A stretch of 64,000 nt of DNA from Evansella halocellulosilytica (GCF_002335745.1 NZ_NIST01000001.1:3782354-3846353); one strand, 5' to 3'. Numbered from the stretch's first letter, positions 9,373 through 19,538 are shown. Made by a program: numbers and translations. The notes: generated by a model not told the origin, from the letters alone.

Positions 9373-12300
9373 TCAAATTACAATTTCCAGCGTTTTTATT
9401 TCATATGGGGTAAAATTCAGTTCTATTATTGTGTCAGTGAATTTCCCCTGTGGAGTCGACGAATACTCCTCCTCCATTAACGTTACTTCACGCCATTGTT
9501 TCACTTTATAATAACTATCAAGCTGAATCTGTACCTGAGCTCCTTCTATCTCATGAAGCCTTACTATTAAGTGATTACTGTCTTCTGATTTTTTTACTGC
9601 ATCAATAAACACTTGGTCACTTGAAATCTTTAAAAGAGACTCTGTAAACGGTGTCTTAACCGTTCCAGGCTTAGCTACAAGATTATTGTTTAAATAAATG
9701 GCTTCCCGTTCCACGTCTTGCTTATGAGCAACACCTGAGAAGGGATATAAAGAGTAAGTAAACTGGTGAATCCCTTTATCAGCTTCAGGGTCTGGATGTA
9801 TCGCACCTTTTAATAAGGAAAGTGCCATGACATTATCTTTAATAGAGTACCCGTACTTGCTGTCATTCATTAAGCTTACACCGTAATTCGGCTCAGCAAG
9901 GGCCGCCCATTTATGGCCTACTGTTTCAAACCTCGCCATGTCCCAAGATGTATTCCAATGAGTTGGACGCTTCACATTTCCAAACTGAATGTCGTAGATA
10001 GCTTCCGTCGTACGTACTGCAATTGGAAATTCCACTTTTAATAAACTTTGGCGTAAAGACCAATCCACTTCCGTTTCAAAATCAATCCTTCTCGTATGAT
10101 GATAGCAATGGATATGTTGTTTTACTTCTAAGTCCCCTTGTTTCCAAGTAAAACGAAGTGTTGTTCTTAATGGCCCATTATCTATTATTTTACACTCTTT
10201 TAGTTCCTCTATAGTAGAGAATTTTTCATAGTAATATAAATCAATATCCCAAGCATCATGTGCCATAGGCTTATCTTCATATAATTTTAGGTGATTTCCT
10301 ACTTTTCCAGCCTCAATTAATTCCCGGTTGGAATTCCTATCAAAAATACTAGTAATCTGACCGTTTACATTCCACTGGATCTTGTAATAAGTTGTATCCC
10401 ATGTACGTGCTTCAAGGGAAACTTCGCTAAGTGCTGAATTCGTCTGTTCCTTTTCCGTTTTCTTTAGACGAATCTCTTGTAAAGAGAAAGGCTTACTCTC
10501 TTCAATTAACAGAAGAGATTCTCCATTATCTGTCGCCTGACTTACTAGATTCTTTCCCCCCACTTCAAATCCATGATTCTCGTAGCCATTCGGTACCGTC
10601 ACAAGAATTGAGCTATTATACTGATGAAGGTGAGCGAAAACTAAGCTATCCTCCGCCTCTTGAACCATTTCTAGTTGTTGGGTCTCAACGATTTCCTTAT
10701 TCGCTCTAACAACCTCGTTATATTCCACATGGGACTCTTCATACACCTCAGTAATGGAGGATCCAGGAATAATATCGTGGAATTGGTTCAAGAGTAACGT
10801 TTTCCAGGCCTTTTCCAAGGCAGCGCTTGGATAGTTTCTCCAACCATTTTCAAGGCTGTTCCACGCGGATAAGATTTCTGTTTTTCTTAGGGCTATTTCT
10901 AACTTCCGGTTCATTTCTTTCATTTTTGCTTGGCTTGTATATGTTCCACGGTGATACTCCAAGTATAGCTCACCGTCCCATGTATGAATATACAGATCAG
11001 TGCTCATTACATTATCATGCAGTTTCTCAAAGTAATCTCCCACTTTCGTCGAGGTAACCTTTGGCAGACTAGGGATGTCATTATACTGGCGCTTCAACTC
11101 CAGCATCTCCCGATTAACTCCACCTCCTCCATCACCATAACCATAGGCTAGAAGCAAATCTTGGTTGATTTCCTTATCACGGTAGTTATTCCAGATCCCC
11201 TTTACTGTTTCGGCACTGATGAGACCATTGTATGTATAAAACCAAGATTTCTCCTCTCTTCCCGGTTCTGGTGTTGTAATAAAATGGGTTAATATTTCCG
11301 TCCCATCGATCCCACGCCAATAAAAGGTGTCATGGGGCATCCTGTTATACTGATTCCAGCTGATCTTTGTTGTCATAAACGTATCAATTCCAGATTTCTT
11401 CAAAATTTGAGGTAACGACCAGCTATAGCCAAACACATCTGGCAGCCAAAGGACTTTATTTATTTTTCCAAACTCCTTCTTAAAGAAATTCTTACCATAG
11501 AGCAGCTGGCGGACGAGGGATTCTCCTGATGGAATATTACAATCAGATTCTACCCACATACCGCCTTCTACTTCCCATTGACCTTCCTTCACTTTTTCCT
11601 TTATCGCTTCAAACAGCTCCGGCTCTTCTTCCTTGATCCAGTCGTACAATTGCGGCTGGCTTTGTAAATACGTATAATCTGGATACAGCTCCATCAATCG
11701 TAATACAGTTGAAAAAGTTCGTTTTGCCTTTTCTTTTGTGTGCTTTGTCCGCCACAGCCAGGCAAGATCAATATGGGAGTGACCGATCGTATGAACTGTA
11801 ACAACATCGTGTTTTTCGATTTCCCCCATATTTTTGTTGAGTAAGATCAACGCTTGCTCAAGGGAGGAATAGAATTGTTCGCTTCCAGGGTACAACCAAT
11901 CCACTTCTTTGAAAGCAGTGTCCAGGCTTGCAAGTACAGAAGCATATGCCGGGTCGTTCGTATCTTGTCTCCCGAGAGTATCAACGATGGCTTTGGACTT
12001 ATAGTACAGTTCATCTACCTTATCATCCAAAAAACCATACCACGCTTCTTTCAAACGGTAAAACTGCTTTTGCGGGTGGCCCCCACCTTCCAAGCCAGAC
12101 CACATCATAATGTCGAGTTCTACTGTTGTTCCAGCAACATCAGCTGGTAAAATCACTTCTTGGTGATTGGAATCTACTCCTTGGAATGGTTCTTTATTGA
12201 CATAAAGAAGGGATTCAAACCCAGAGTTATTCCCTCCTCCTGTCCGTCCTAAATCAAGATATGCGACGACCTTTTTCCCTGACCACTCTTTCGGTATCTC

Positions 12301-12510
12301 CAATGTTCTATTTAGCCAAATATACGTATCCCTTCCACGCCAGCAGTCGTTCGCCTTCATTTTTTTATCTGTGTAGGATTCAGGAAGGATCGTCTCCTTC
12401 CCTGCCTCTGGCTCATACAGGTGGAAAAAGTCAATGGTTTTTGAATCACGGTAGCGGTATCGATCCAATTCATTTACACGATTCTGCAGTTTTTCGATCT
12501 TATAAAACAC
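9373..12510 (-). CDS. GH38 alpha-mannosidase (large form)
   Basis: The protein is 1045 aa with no signal peptide, so cytoplasmic. An N-terminal beta domain of about 230 residues is followed by the GH38 catalytic domain. It contains the zinc-ligand motif GHSHIDLAWLW, the nucleophile Asp in WLPDVFGYSWSLPQI, and YGYGDGGGG, with the usual long C-terminal beta domains. GH38 enzymes are zinc-dependent retaining alpha-mannosidases acting on alpha-1,2/1,3/1,6-linked mannose. The start is the GTG at 12510 with GGAGGT 9 nt upstream, 2 bp after the GH125 stop, so coupled. Together with GH125 and the second GH38 it should trim imported high-mannose glycans. Confidence 0.93.
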   Translation of the reverse strand: MFYKIEKLQNRVNELDRYRYRDSKTIDFFHLYEPEAGKETILPESYTDKKMKANDCWRGRDTYIWLNRTLEIPKEWSGKKVVAYLDLGRTGGGNNSGFESLLYVNKEPFQGVDSNHQEVILPADVAGTTVELDIMMWSGLEGGGHPQKQFYRLKEAWYGFLDDKVDELYYKSKAIVDTLGRQDTNDPAYASVLASLDTAFKEVDWLYPGSEQFYSSLEQALILLNKNMGEIEKHDVVTVHTIGHSHIDLAWLWRTKHTKEKAKRTFSTVLRLMELYPDYTYLQSQPQLYDWIKEEEPELFEAIKEKVKEGQWEVEGGMWVESDCNIPSGESLVRQLLYGKNFFKKEFGKINKVLWLPDVFGYSWSLPQILKKSGIDTFMTTKISWNQYNRMPHDTFYWRGIDGTEILTHFITTPEPGREEKSWFYTYNGLISAETVKGIWNNYRDKEINQDLLLAYGYGDGGGGVNREMLELKRQYNDIPSLPKVTSTKVGDYFEKLHDNVMSTDLYIHTWDGELYLEYHRGTYTSQAKMKEMNRKLEIALRKTEILSAWNSLENGWRNYPSAALEKAWKTLLLNQFHDIIPGSSITEVYEESHVEYNEVVRANKEIVETQQLEMVQEAEDSLVFAHLHQYNSSILVTVPNGYENHGFEVGGKNLVSQATDNGESLLLIEESKPFSLQEIRLKKTEKEQTNSALSEVSLEARTWDTTYYKIQWNVNGQITSIFDRNSNRELIEAGKVGNHLKLYEDKPMAHDAWDIDLYYYEKFSTIEELKECKIIDNGPLRTTLRFTWKQGDLEVKQHIHCYHHTRRIDFETEVDWSLRQSLLKVEFPIAVRTTEAIYDIQFGNVKRPTHWNTSWDMARFETVGHKWAALAEPNYGVSLMNDSKYGYSIKDNVMALSLLKGAIHPDPEADKGIHQFTYSLYPFSGVAHKQDVEREAIYLNNNLVAKPGTVKTPFTESLLKISSDQVFIDAVKKSEDSNHLIVRLHEIEGAQVQIQLDSYYKVKQWREVTLMEEEYSSTPQGKFTDTIIELNFTPYEIKTLEIVI

Positions 12511-12512
12511 GG

Positions 12513-13838
12513 TTATTCTACCTCCATACCTTTTTGACGTTCTAAAGGACTTCCTGGTACATAGACACCAATTTCGCTTAAAATAAATTCACTGAACATG
12601 GAATTAGCCCAGGCAAACCAAGAGCGAGTATAGTTCTCCGGTCTATCCGCATCAAATCCCTCATGCATATAATAAGTAGACCCATGAGTGTTTTTAAATG
12701 TATCTATAATACAATCCTTCTCTTCTCTTTCAACGGCAGTCATTCCTTGAATGGCTAAAGCGATATGCCATATATAATGATCTGGGGTATGAGGGCTACC
12801 GATTCCAGATGCCTTTTCACCCTCATAATAATAAGGATTATGTCGGCTTAAAATAAACTCTCTCGTATTTAAGTAGGTTTGATCCATCGATGTAGTAAAT
12901 CCAAGATAAGGGATCGACAGTAAGCTTGGAACATTTGCATCATCCATCAGATTTACATTTCCGTCGCCATCTGTTTCATACGCATAGATTTCCCCAAATA
13001 CAGGGTGGTCAACTTTTCCATATGTTTCAATGCCTTCTTTTATTTCATGGGAAAGTTCCATAACTTTTTCAGCTAGTTCTGTCTCATCCATTACAGTTAA
13101 CATCTCTCTTGCGTATTCTAATACTACCACCGCAAACATATTGGCGGGGATTATGTAACCGTACAGACAGGCATCATCACTTGGACGGAATCCAGACCAT
13201 GTCATCCCCGTTTTAACAGAGTATCCACCCTTGCCATTTCGAAGCAAGGTATCTGAAACGCGGCAATCATCTCGTTCAAACAAATAAGGGGAATTCTCCT
13301 CGTGATTCTGTTCCACCTTCCATACCTCATAAATTACTTCCAAAACTTTCATCAAGGTTGGATTTAAAATCGTGTTGTCTCCCGTTGCCTTCCAATACAA
13401 ATACGTTAATTGAATCGGATAGCATAAGGAATCCACTTCATATTTTCGCTCCCATATCCACGGGCTCATTTCTGTTTTGTCCTGTTGATGTCCCTTATTA
13501 TCTTCCGTCCGATTAAACGCATTGGCGTAAGGGTCATGAAGGATATACTTCCATTGTCGCTCAATTACTTGCTTGAGTATCGAAGCAATTTCCTGATCCT
13601 TAGATGCTACTGTTAAATAGGGACGTACTTGTGCAGAGGAATCCCTTAACCACATTGCTGGGATATCACCAGTAATGACAAATGTCCCCGCTTCGTCTTG
13701 CTTTAAAGTAGTTTCATATGTGTTAATAAAGCAATTTTCAAACAGTTTTTGTATTTCTTTGTCGTTTGGGTACATATCCTTTACTTGATCTATGATCCTT
13801 TGTAAGGATGCTGGAATTTTCTTTTGTTCTATTGTCAT
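12513..13838 (-). CDS. GH125 exo-alpha-1,6-mannosidase
   Basis: The protein is 441 aa, a normal length for GH125 (formerly DUF1237), and lacks a signal peptide. Recognisable blocks are GDIPAMWLRDSSAQVRPYL near residue 58, WERKYEVDSLCYPIQL near 130, SGFRPSDDACLYGYIIPANM near 215 (containing the probable catalytic acid), and a C-terminal TRSWFAWANSMF. Known members are metal-independent inverting alpha-1,6-mannosidases that act on the N-glycan trimannosyl arm, e.g. in Streptococcus pneumoniae. The ATG at 13838 has AAGGGG upstream. It lies between two GH38 genes, which supports stepwise N-glycan demannosylation. Confidence 0.93.
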   Translation of the reverse strand: MTIEQKKIPASLQRIIDQVKDMYPNDKEIQKLFENCFINTYETTLKQDEAGTFVITGDIPAMWLRDSSAQVRPYLTVASKDQEIASILKQVIERQWKYILHDPYANAFNRTEDNKGHQQDKTEMSPWIWERKYEVDSLCYPIQLTYLYWKATGDNTILNPTLMKVLEVIYEVWKVEQNHEENSPYLFERDDCRVSDTLLRNGKGGYSVKTGMTWSGFRPSDDACLYGYIIPANMFAVVVLEYAREMLTVMDETELAEKVMELSHEIKEGIETYGKVDHPVFGEIYAYETDGDGNVNLMDDANVPSLLSIPYLGFTTSMDQTYLNTREFILSRHNPYYYEGEKASGIGSPHTPDHYIWHIALAIQGMTAVEREEKDCIIDTFKNTHGSTYYMHEGFDADRPENYTRSWFAWANSMFSEFILSEIGVYVPGSPLERQKGMEVE

Positions 13839-13882
13839 CTCACATTTCCCCTTGCTGTTTTATTTTCAGTAATATTAGTCCA

Positions 13883-16582
13883 TTACTCTTCTATTAATAG
13901 CGTTACTATTTCATATGGTTTCACATTAATTTCCGCCGTGCCTTCCCCTACTGAATCCAACTTTTCTTCTAATATTGTAGATCGATAAATATGATTGCCA
14001 GCTTCCGCTTTTAGAAAAAGCTGTTTTGATTCACAACCAGGGTTAAACCAGCGGATGATCATTCCTGTTCCTTCAAGGGATGGCTTGCAAGCTGCAATAA
14101 CTAGTTTTTCTCCTTCCCACTCGAACAGCTCTTTTTCTTTGGGAGCGCTCCCTTGCTTTTGCTTCGTTTGTATGACAGTTGATGCTAATGGATAATGATA
14201 GGCAGTTAAGTAAGCTCCAGATGAGAGAATGTCCTTTTGATGAGGAATCAACATAAATTCAGCCTCATTCTCTCCTAGACATTGTGCTTCTGGGGTGTCA
14301 AATACTCCCCAGTCTCCCAGTTCGCCAACTGACCTTAATAATGTTACCGAAATCGTGTTACCGTCTTTAATTTCGTATTCATGAAGCCCCTTTGTAGCAA
14401 CAGTTAACCCTTTTTCCGAATTATTTAAACTCACAAACCGCTGCATATGATGGTCGAAAGATGGGTTTATCCACTGACTTTCAGGATTATTTGGACGCTC
14501 CACCAGTTCATAAATGCTATCAGCATAGTGATGGGAGTTCCCCTCACCAATTGGGAATAAAACGCGAACACGATGATCTTTCGCATGATTATTCATGGTA
14601 ACTTTTAGTTTTAACCCTTTGCCTTCCCTCTCTAGAGTCATAACAGTTTTAATCATTAGTTGTTCCACTTCATCGCTTCTGCCAGCTTTCCGTTCTGGAT
14701 GCCAAACAAGGTTTTCTCTTTCATCTTTTAAACGTTCGTCAGCCTCCTTCGGAACAAAAAGATAAGATGTTACCTCAATAGAAGCGATATCTCTAGTATT
14801 CTCAAGTACTTTTATCGTTATATCGCTGTTCTCAGTTGTAATGATTTTACTATCATCAGAAGCTTTAAACATGTACTCATTACCAATATCTCCGATATCC
14901 TCCAAGATACCAAGTGGTTTATACTCCATGCCAGACCCTTTATCTACTAGGGTATAAGAGCCATTGTCATGAAACTGAACAATAATGTTTTCATTCTCAA
15001 GTTTATTTTCTTCTTCATTCCAAATAAAAGCTGCCTCTTCTTCCTTATTTCCTTGCTCGGCTGGAACGAGGAAGCATCTTTCATACCCTACCGTATTGGA
15101 TGAACGGTACAAGAATGTAACTTCCACTTCGCGGGCGTAATAAGGTCTTCTGAATCCATCTTGAGGAAGTTCATATCCAAACTTTACACCTAAATCTTTT
15201 ATCTTAACCGGGAAAAAGGATTGATCCGCACGTTCCAAATTATATGAAGATAGTCGATCCTTTTTGAGTTGTTCAGGTATTTCTTGAAAAGGCATTTCAT
15301 CAAAGTATATTTTCTTAACCTCGATCTTTTTCTTGATCACTTCCGTCATCGGTATTCCCGCCGTTTGGAAGATTACTAACGGAATCGCGTCCTCCCTTTC
15401 ATGGACCGTGTCAATGTCATTGGAAATTTCCCTAGCCTGCTCCTCCACGAACTTTAAAGCTCCCTTTTCCACCTTCTCAAACCTAGTAGTCATTTCACGA
15501 TGCACAGAGTCAACACTACAACCACAAATGCTGTCATGTGGATGATTCTCCATCAACAGTTTCCAGTAAAACTCTGCGAAGTCCCGATGAAATTGCTTAT
15601 CGGAAACGAGCAATCCTAATGGCTCCAGCACCCGTTCCAATAACGTTTGACAGCGGTCATTAGCCTGCTTTAAGTAAATTCTTGATGATGCTGTATTCAC
15701 AAGGGTAGACCATCCATCTGTTTTTTGATTGCGTAATTCTCCCCGTATAGTTTGCAGGTTTTCCGGAAGTTCCTGCTTTACTTCCTCGATATATTGCTGA
15801 AAACTGGAATGTTTAAATTCCACCTCTGGAAAAAGTTCATTTGCCACTTTGATCGCATTTGTGACATTTTTCTGTAAAGGTTGGTGGTCACATCCATTCA
15901 TATAAAGGAGTTTTGAAGTTGAAGCAAATTTTTCCGACTCCTTTAGTTTTTTATCCCAATATTCTTTCGCCTTTTCCCGATCCTCGGGTATCTCATTTCC
16001 ATTGGAATACCAATTTGCAAATAATATTCCCAGTACAGATGACCCATCTGGAGATTCCCAGTTTAATTCAGAATACGGAGAAGAATAACCATCATGATGA
16101 AATACCTGGTTATTAAAACCTGTCGGTGTCACTCCTCTCCCAAATGCGGCCACATCAATTTTTGCCTGTTTTAATAACTGAGGTGCTTGGCCGTAAATTC
16201 CAAACGTGTCAGGATAGTAACCAAGATTTCCACTTTGTCCAAATTCCTTGGTTGTTTTCATCCCATATAGAAGGTTTCTCACATTTGCTTCTGAACTTGT
16301 TAAAAATGCGTCCTGCAAAATATACCAAGGCCCAATAATTAATCTTCCTTCCAAGATATATTTTTTCACTTCCTCTTCTTTCTCAGGTCGGACTTCAAGA
16401 TAATCGTCAATCATGATCGTCTGACCATCTAAATGAAAGCTATGAAAGTTAGTGTCTTCCCTAAGTTTTTCTAGCAAGTCATCAATTAATTTTACTAAAT
16501 AGTACCTGTGTTCTTCTAATGACATATACCATTCCCGGTCCCAATGGGAGTGGGATATAATATGCGCTGTTTTCTTTTGCAT
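13883..16582 (-). CDS. GH38 alpha-mannosidase (MngB-like)
   Basis: The protein is 899 aa from the ATG at 16582, which has GGAGGG 8 nt upstream and shares one base with the upstream stop (TAATG). The N-terminal zinc motif HIISHSHWDREWYMS, the nucleophile region GYYPDTFGIYGQAPQLL and the late His/Asp block ENHPHDSICGCSVDSVHREM place it in the MngB-type branch of GH38, distinct from the larger GH38 downstream. There is no signal peptide, so it acts in the cytoplasm. Two GH38 enzymes of different subtype in one operon suggest split linkage specificities such as alpha-1,2 and alpha-1,3. Which enzyme does which cannot be decided from sequence. Confidence 0.93.
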   Translation of the reverse strand: MQKKTAHIISHSHWDREWYMSLEEHRYYLVKLIDDLLEKLREDTNFHSFHLDGQTIMIDDYLEVRPEKEEEVKKYILEGRLIIGPWYILQDAFLTSSEANVRNLLYGMKTTKEFGQSGNLGYYPDTFGIYGQAPQLLKQAKIDVAAFGRGVTPTGFNNQVFHHDGYSSPYSELNWESPDGSSVLGILFANWYSNGNEIPEDREKAKEYWDKKLKESEKFASTSKLLYMNGCDHQPLQKNVTNAIKVANELFPEVEFKHSSFQQYIEEVKQELPENLQTIRGELRNQKTDGWSTLVNTASSRIYLKQANDRCQTLLERVLEPLGLLVSDKQFHRDFAEFYWKLLMENHPHDSICGCSVDSVHREMTTRFEKVEKGALKFVEEQAREISNDIDTVHEREDAIPLVIFQTAGIPMTEVIKKKIEVKKIYFDEMPFQEIPEQLKKDRLSSYNLERADQSFFPVKIKDLGVKFGYELPQDGFRRPYYAREVEVTFLYRSSNTVGYERCFLVPAEQGNKEEEAAFIWNEEENKLENENIIVQFHDNGSYTLVDKGSGMEYKPLGILEDIGDIGNEYMFKASDDSKIITTENSDITIKVLENTRDIASIEVTSYLFVPKEADERLKDERENLVWHPERKAGRSDEVEQLMIKTVMTLEREGKGLKLKVTMNNHAKDHRVRVLFPIGEGNSHHYADSIYELVERPNNPESQWINPSFDHHMQRFVSLNNSEKGLTVATKGLHEYEIKDGNTISVTLLRSVGELGDWGVFDTPEAQCLGENEAEFMLIPHQKDILSSGAYLTAYHYPLASTVIQTKQKQGSAPKEKELFEWEGEKLVIAACKPSLEGTGMIIRWFNPGCESKQLFLKAEAGNHIYRSTILEEKLDSVGEGTAEINVKPYEIVTLLIEE

Positions 16583-17220
16583 TATGACGTCCCTCCAATA
16601 ATAGATTCCGATTGTTCCTGTAATTCTCGAAAACGATTTAAGGAGACCTTCATCACCCAATAGGATGGCATGACTCCAAGAGTAAACAGGATTAACCCTG
16701 GTATTTGATAGATTAAATAGCCTACTAAAGTTAATCCGATTGCAATAAGTAGGTTTTGTTTAAAGCTTAAAAGTGTAAGAATAAATGGTTGTATTAAATA
16801 GTTTTTAAATGTTTGGTTAAAATGAACGTAATAAGAAAACAGGTAAAAGAAAGAGAATAAATAAATCAGTGACATAACTATTAGTAACATACTGCTCAAC
16901 AAGGCAATCATACCGTTAATTTGAGTCACCAGATAAAGGTCAAATGCAAGGAATGCTCCTGTCGCTAAATAAATCCATCCCAACCCATTGACCTTCCAGA
17001 AATTTTGTCGATAATAACGGTGGTATTCTCGAAATAAAGGTCGGTCTAGACCTCCCTGAAGCCACTTCCTTGTAATGGCAAACATAGCCACGGTTGCCGG
17101 GAACATCCCCAGCACTACAGCACCTAGTAATATATGACTCAACCACAACCAATTCAATTGCATCATTCTCCAAATCCAAAAACTGGCTTCGGTAAAGAAA
17201 CTTCCTATATGATTAAACAA
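16582..17220 (-). CDS. DUF624 (YesL-like) membrane protein
   Basis: The protein is 212 aa if started at the TTG at 17220, which follows AGAGGTG and gives the usual family length and N-terminus (LFNHIGSFFTEASFWIWRMM). It has about five hydrophobic segments, including WLSHILLGAVVLGMFPATVAM. DUF624/YesL proteins are regularly found with YesMN regulators and LplBC-type importers. Their function is unknown; roles in transport or sensing have been guessed. It overlaps the ROK gene upstream by 8 bp and the GH38 gene downstream by 1 bp, showing tight coupling. Confidence 0.85.
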   Translation of the reverse strand: MFNHIGSFFTEASFWIWRMMQLNWLWLSHILLGAVVLGMFPATVAMFAITRKWLQGGLDRPLFREYHRYYRQNFWKVNGLGWIYLATGAFLAFDLYLVTQINGMIALLSSMLLIVMSLIYLFSFFYLFSYYVHFNQTFKNYLIQPFILTLLSFKQNLLIAIGLTLVGYLIYQIPGLILFTLGVMPSYWVMKVSLNRFRELQEQSESIIGGTS

Positions 17221-18130
17221 CTTGATCACCTCTTTTGTACTTCTCCATCCAGACATACGCAGCCCCGAATAGCTGTGCTTTATCCAAGTGATGACAGACT
17301 GACACTTTTGGTCGAATTTTCGCAAACGGCTTCGCATCAAACAAAATATCTAGATGGGCAGTTAATTTCTCCATAAAACTTGCTTGGCGGGTAATTCCGC
17401 CACCGATGATTATTTCTTCCGGATCAATCATGTACTGAATCGCAAAAACTCCAGTGGCCAAAGTTCGAAAAAAGATATTGATTGATTCCTTCGCCTGTTC
17501 GTGGTCTCCAGCGTGTTCAAATACAAGTGGTCCTGTCCAATTCTCATAGAAAGGAGCTGTCTGCCTTAGTCTTCTCGTAAGAGCGGAAGATGAGCCGATC
17601 TCACTCCAAGTGTGAAATTCCTCATTTGTGGTGTTCGAAAGAGGAACATATCCAAATTCTCCGCCATGTAAATTTGCTCCTTTATGAAGTTGCCTATTTA
17701 TGACGATGCTCCCTCCAATTCCCGTACCACAAACGATACATGCAAAGGTACTCAACCCTTTTGCCGCCCCGTTCCACATCTCCCCAAGGGCAACACAATT
17801 GGCATCATTTTCTATTGTAGTAGGGAGCTGAAAATAATGCTCCACTCTCTCCCGGAAATTCCCCTCATGCAAGAAAGGAACGGCACTGTATCCGTGTACC
17901 TCTCCTGATTCTGATGCACTTCCCGGGTGGCTGATAGCGATACCCTGAATCGTTAAACGGTTTCTTTGTTGTTGGAAATAAGCATCTACTATGGAAAGAA
18001 ATTGTCTAGATGTATCAGGAGTTGGGTGCTCCTGCCTTTCCGTAAGCACCCCTTCCGTTGAAACTAGTCCAAATTTTGTAAACGTACCGCCAATGTCAAT
18101 TGTCAATAAACAAACCACTATACTCACCAC
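17213..18130 (-). CDS. ROK-family sugar kinase
   Basis: The protein is about 305 aa. The ATP-binding loop LLTIDIGGTFTKFG, the catalytic region ENDANCVALGEM (Asp as base), GTGIGGSIVINRQL, the EHGGEFGY-type motif as NLHGGEFGYV, and EEIIIGGGI are all present. The cysteine zinc motif CxCGxxGC of classical ROK glucokinases is absent. It therefore belongs to a zinc-less branch that includes kinases for mannose, beta-glucosides or amino sugars. The GTG start at 18130 overlaps the GH1 stop by 7 bp; a GTG four codons later is also possible. A likely job is phosphorylating mannose or GlcNAc released in the cytoplasm. Confidence 0.88.
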   Translation of the reverse strand: MVSIVVCLLTIDIGGTFTKFGLVSTEGVLTERQEHPTPDTSRQFLSIVDAYFQQQRNRLTIQGIAISHPGSASESGEVHGYSAVPFLHEGNFRERVEHYFQLPTTIENDANCVALGEMWNGAAKGLSTFACIVCGTGIGGSIVINRQLHKGANLHGGEFGYVPLSNTTNEEFHTWSEIGSSSALTRRLRQTAPFYENWTGPLVFEHAGDHEQAKESINIFFRTLATGVFAIQYMIDPEEIIIGGGITRQASFMEKLTAHLDILFDAKPFAKIRPKVSVCHHLDKAQLFGAAYVWMEKYKRGDQVV

Positions 18131-19503
18131 TTTTCGGGAAGTCTATTTTTTACTGCTACTTGTTTAAACCAATAAGCGCTCTTTTTCTTCCTTCGAGTTT
18201 GCGTCTTTAAATCGAGCCGTATCAAACCATATCTGTTTTTATATTCATTCAGCCAGGACCAATTATCAATGAAGGTCCATACATGATATCCAAAACAGTT
18301 GGAGCCTTCCACCATCCCCTTTTGAAGCCAGCGAAGGTGGTCTTCCATGAAGGTGATACGGTAGTCATCCTGGACTTCCCCTTCCTCGTCTAAAAATGCC
18401 TCTTCGCCTTCAACTCCGATGCCATTTTCAGCGACATACCACGGAATATTCCTATAATTATCTCGAATGTTCAAGGAAATCTCATACAACCCTTTCTCAT
18501 AAATCTCCCAGCCCCGATAAGGGTTTATCTTTGCCTCCGGCCACTGATATGGCTTAAAATACTTATCTAAGCCAACCCCTATTCCTTTATCCCCCGCCTG
18601 TACTCTCCTTGGCTGGTAATAATTCACTCCCAAAAAGTCAATGGTATTGTCCTTAATCAAATCTAATTCCGTGTTTTTGTAGGGAACATCGATTGCTTCC
18701 AGCTCTAAAAACTCCGCCATTTCCAATGGATACCGGCCTAACACCACCGGATCCAGGAAGCTTCGATTAAAGAGAAGGTCGGCCCACTTCGCAGCTTCCT
18801 TGTCCTCGGGAAAGTCACTCCTCGGATAACTTGGTGTTAAATTTAAAATGATTCCTATCTCACCACAATGGCCTGACTCCCGAAAAACACTTATTGCCTT
18901 CACATGGGCTAGCAAGGTGAAATATGCCGCATGAGCTGCCCGCTTCAAATCATAAACACCAGGGAGATGCTTATCATTTAAGTAACCCATCTCAACCGGT
19001 ACAATTGGTTCATTAAATGTTGTCCATGTATTAACGAGGTCCCCGAAAGTTTCGAATGCTATTTTCGCGTAATGTGTAAATTCCTCTACTGTTTCCCGAT
19101 TTTCCCAGCCACCTTTCAAATGAAGGCGATACGGCATGTCAAAGTGGTATAAATTAACGATAGACTTGACCCCGTGATCTCTTAATCTACTAAATACCTC
19201 TCGGTAAAAAGTAACCGCTTCTGGATTGATTGTCGTACCATCCGGTAGTAATCTCGCCCACGAGATTGACGTACGAAATGAATTGAAACCGATTTCATTC
19301 ATCGATAAGATATCTTCTTTATATTGGTTGTAAAAGTTTGAAGTCGTTTCTGGACCAATCTGTTGGTAGAACTTTCCAGGATCCGCCTCAAACCAGTAAT
19401 CCCAAACTGTTTTCCCTTTTCCATGCTTACTTCCTGCACCTTCTAATTGTGGCCCCGATGCAGCTGCACCCCACAAAAAGCCCTCTGGGAATCTATTGTT
19501 CAC
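18124..19503 (-). CDS. GH1 beta-glycosidase, candidate Man-beta-1,4-GlcNAc hydrolase
   Basis: The protein is 459 aa, with a GTG start at 19503 and AAGGGGG 7 nt upstream. It is a complete GH1: N-terminal FPEGFLWGAAASGPQLEG, acid/base E165 in TTFNEP, nucleophile E359 in YVAENG. At the position that separates 6-phospho-beta-glycosidases from plain ones it reads DNWSWLNEYKNRYG. Ser (416) and Tyr (425) of the phosphate site are kept, but the usual Lys is Asn (423) with a Lys one residue earlier. No PTS is encoded nearby, and imported glycans would be unphosphorylated. As first gene of the intracellular hydrolase operon it is the only candidate for splitting the beta-mannosidic core; that specificity is inference. 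Confidence 0.88.
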   Translation of the reverse strand: MNNRFPEGFLWGAAASGPQLEGAGSKHGKGKTVWDYWFEADPGKFYQQIGPETTSNFYNQYKEDILSMNEIGFNSFRTSISWARLLPDGTTINPEAVTFYREVFSRLRDHGVKSIVNLYHFDMPYRLHLKGGWENRETVEEFTHYAKIAFETFGDLVNTWTTFNEPIVPVEMGYLNDKHLPGVYDLKRAAHAAYFTLLAHVKAISVFRESGHCGEIGIILNLTPSYPRSDFPEDKEAAKWADLLFNRSFLDPVVLGRYPLEMAEFLELEAIDVPYKNTELDLIKDNTIDFLGVNYYQPRRVQAGDKGIGVGLDKYFKPYQWPEAKINPYRGWEIYEKGLYEISLNIRDNYRNIPWYVAENGIGVEGEEAFLDEEGEVQDDYRITFMEDHLRWLQKGMVEGSNCFGYHVWTFIDNWSWLNEYKNRYGLIRLDLKTQTRRKKKSAYWFKQVAVKNRLPEKW

Positions 19504-19524
19504 ATCATTACCCCCTTTTCGTTA

Positions 19525-19538
19525 GGAAATCGCTTACA
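19525..19538. promoter_or_regulatory. cre-like CcpA site before GH1
   Basis: GGAAATCGCTTACA differs from the cre consensus TGWAARCGYTWNCW at two positions and lies 22 bp from the GH1 start codon. It would fit carbon-catabolite repression by roadblock. It shares the half CGCTTACA with the site before GH85. Confidence 0.45.

Noticed and set aside
18124-19503. Calling the GH1 enzyme a 6-phospho-beta-glucosidase
   Set aside because: The phosphate-binding Lys is replaced by Asn and no PTS is encoded nearby, so the phospho-specific name is not supported.
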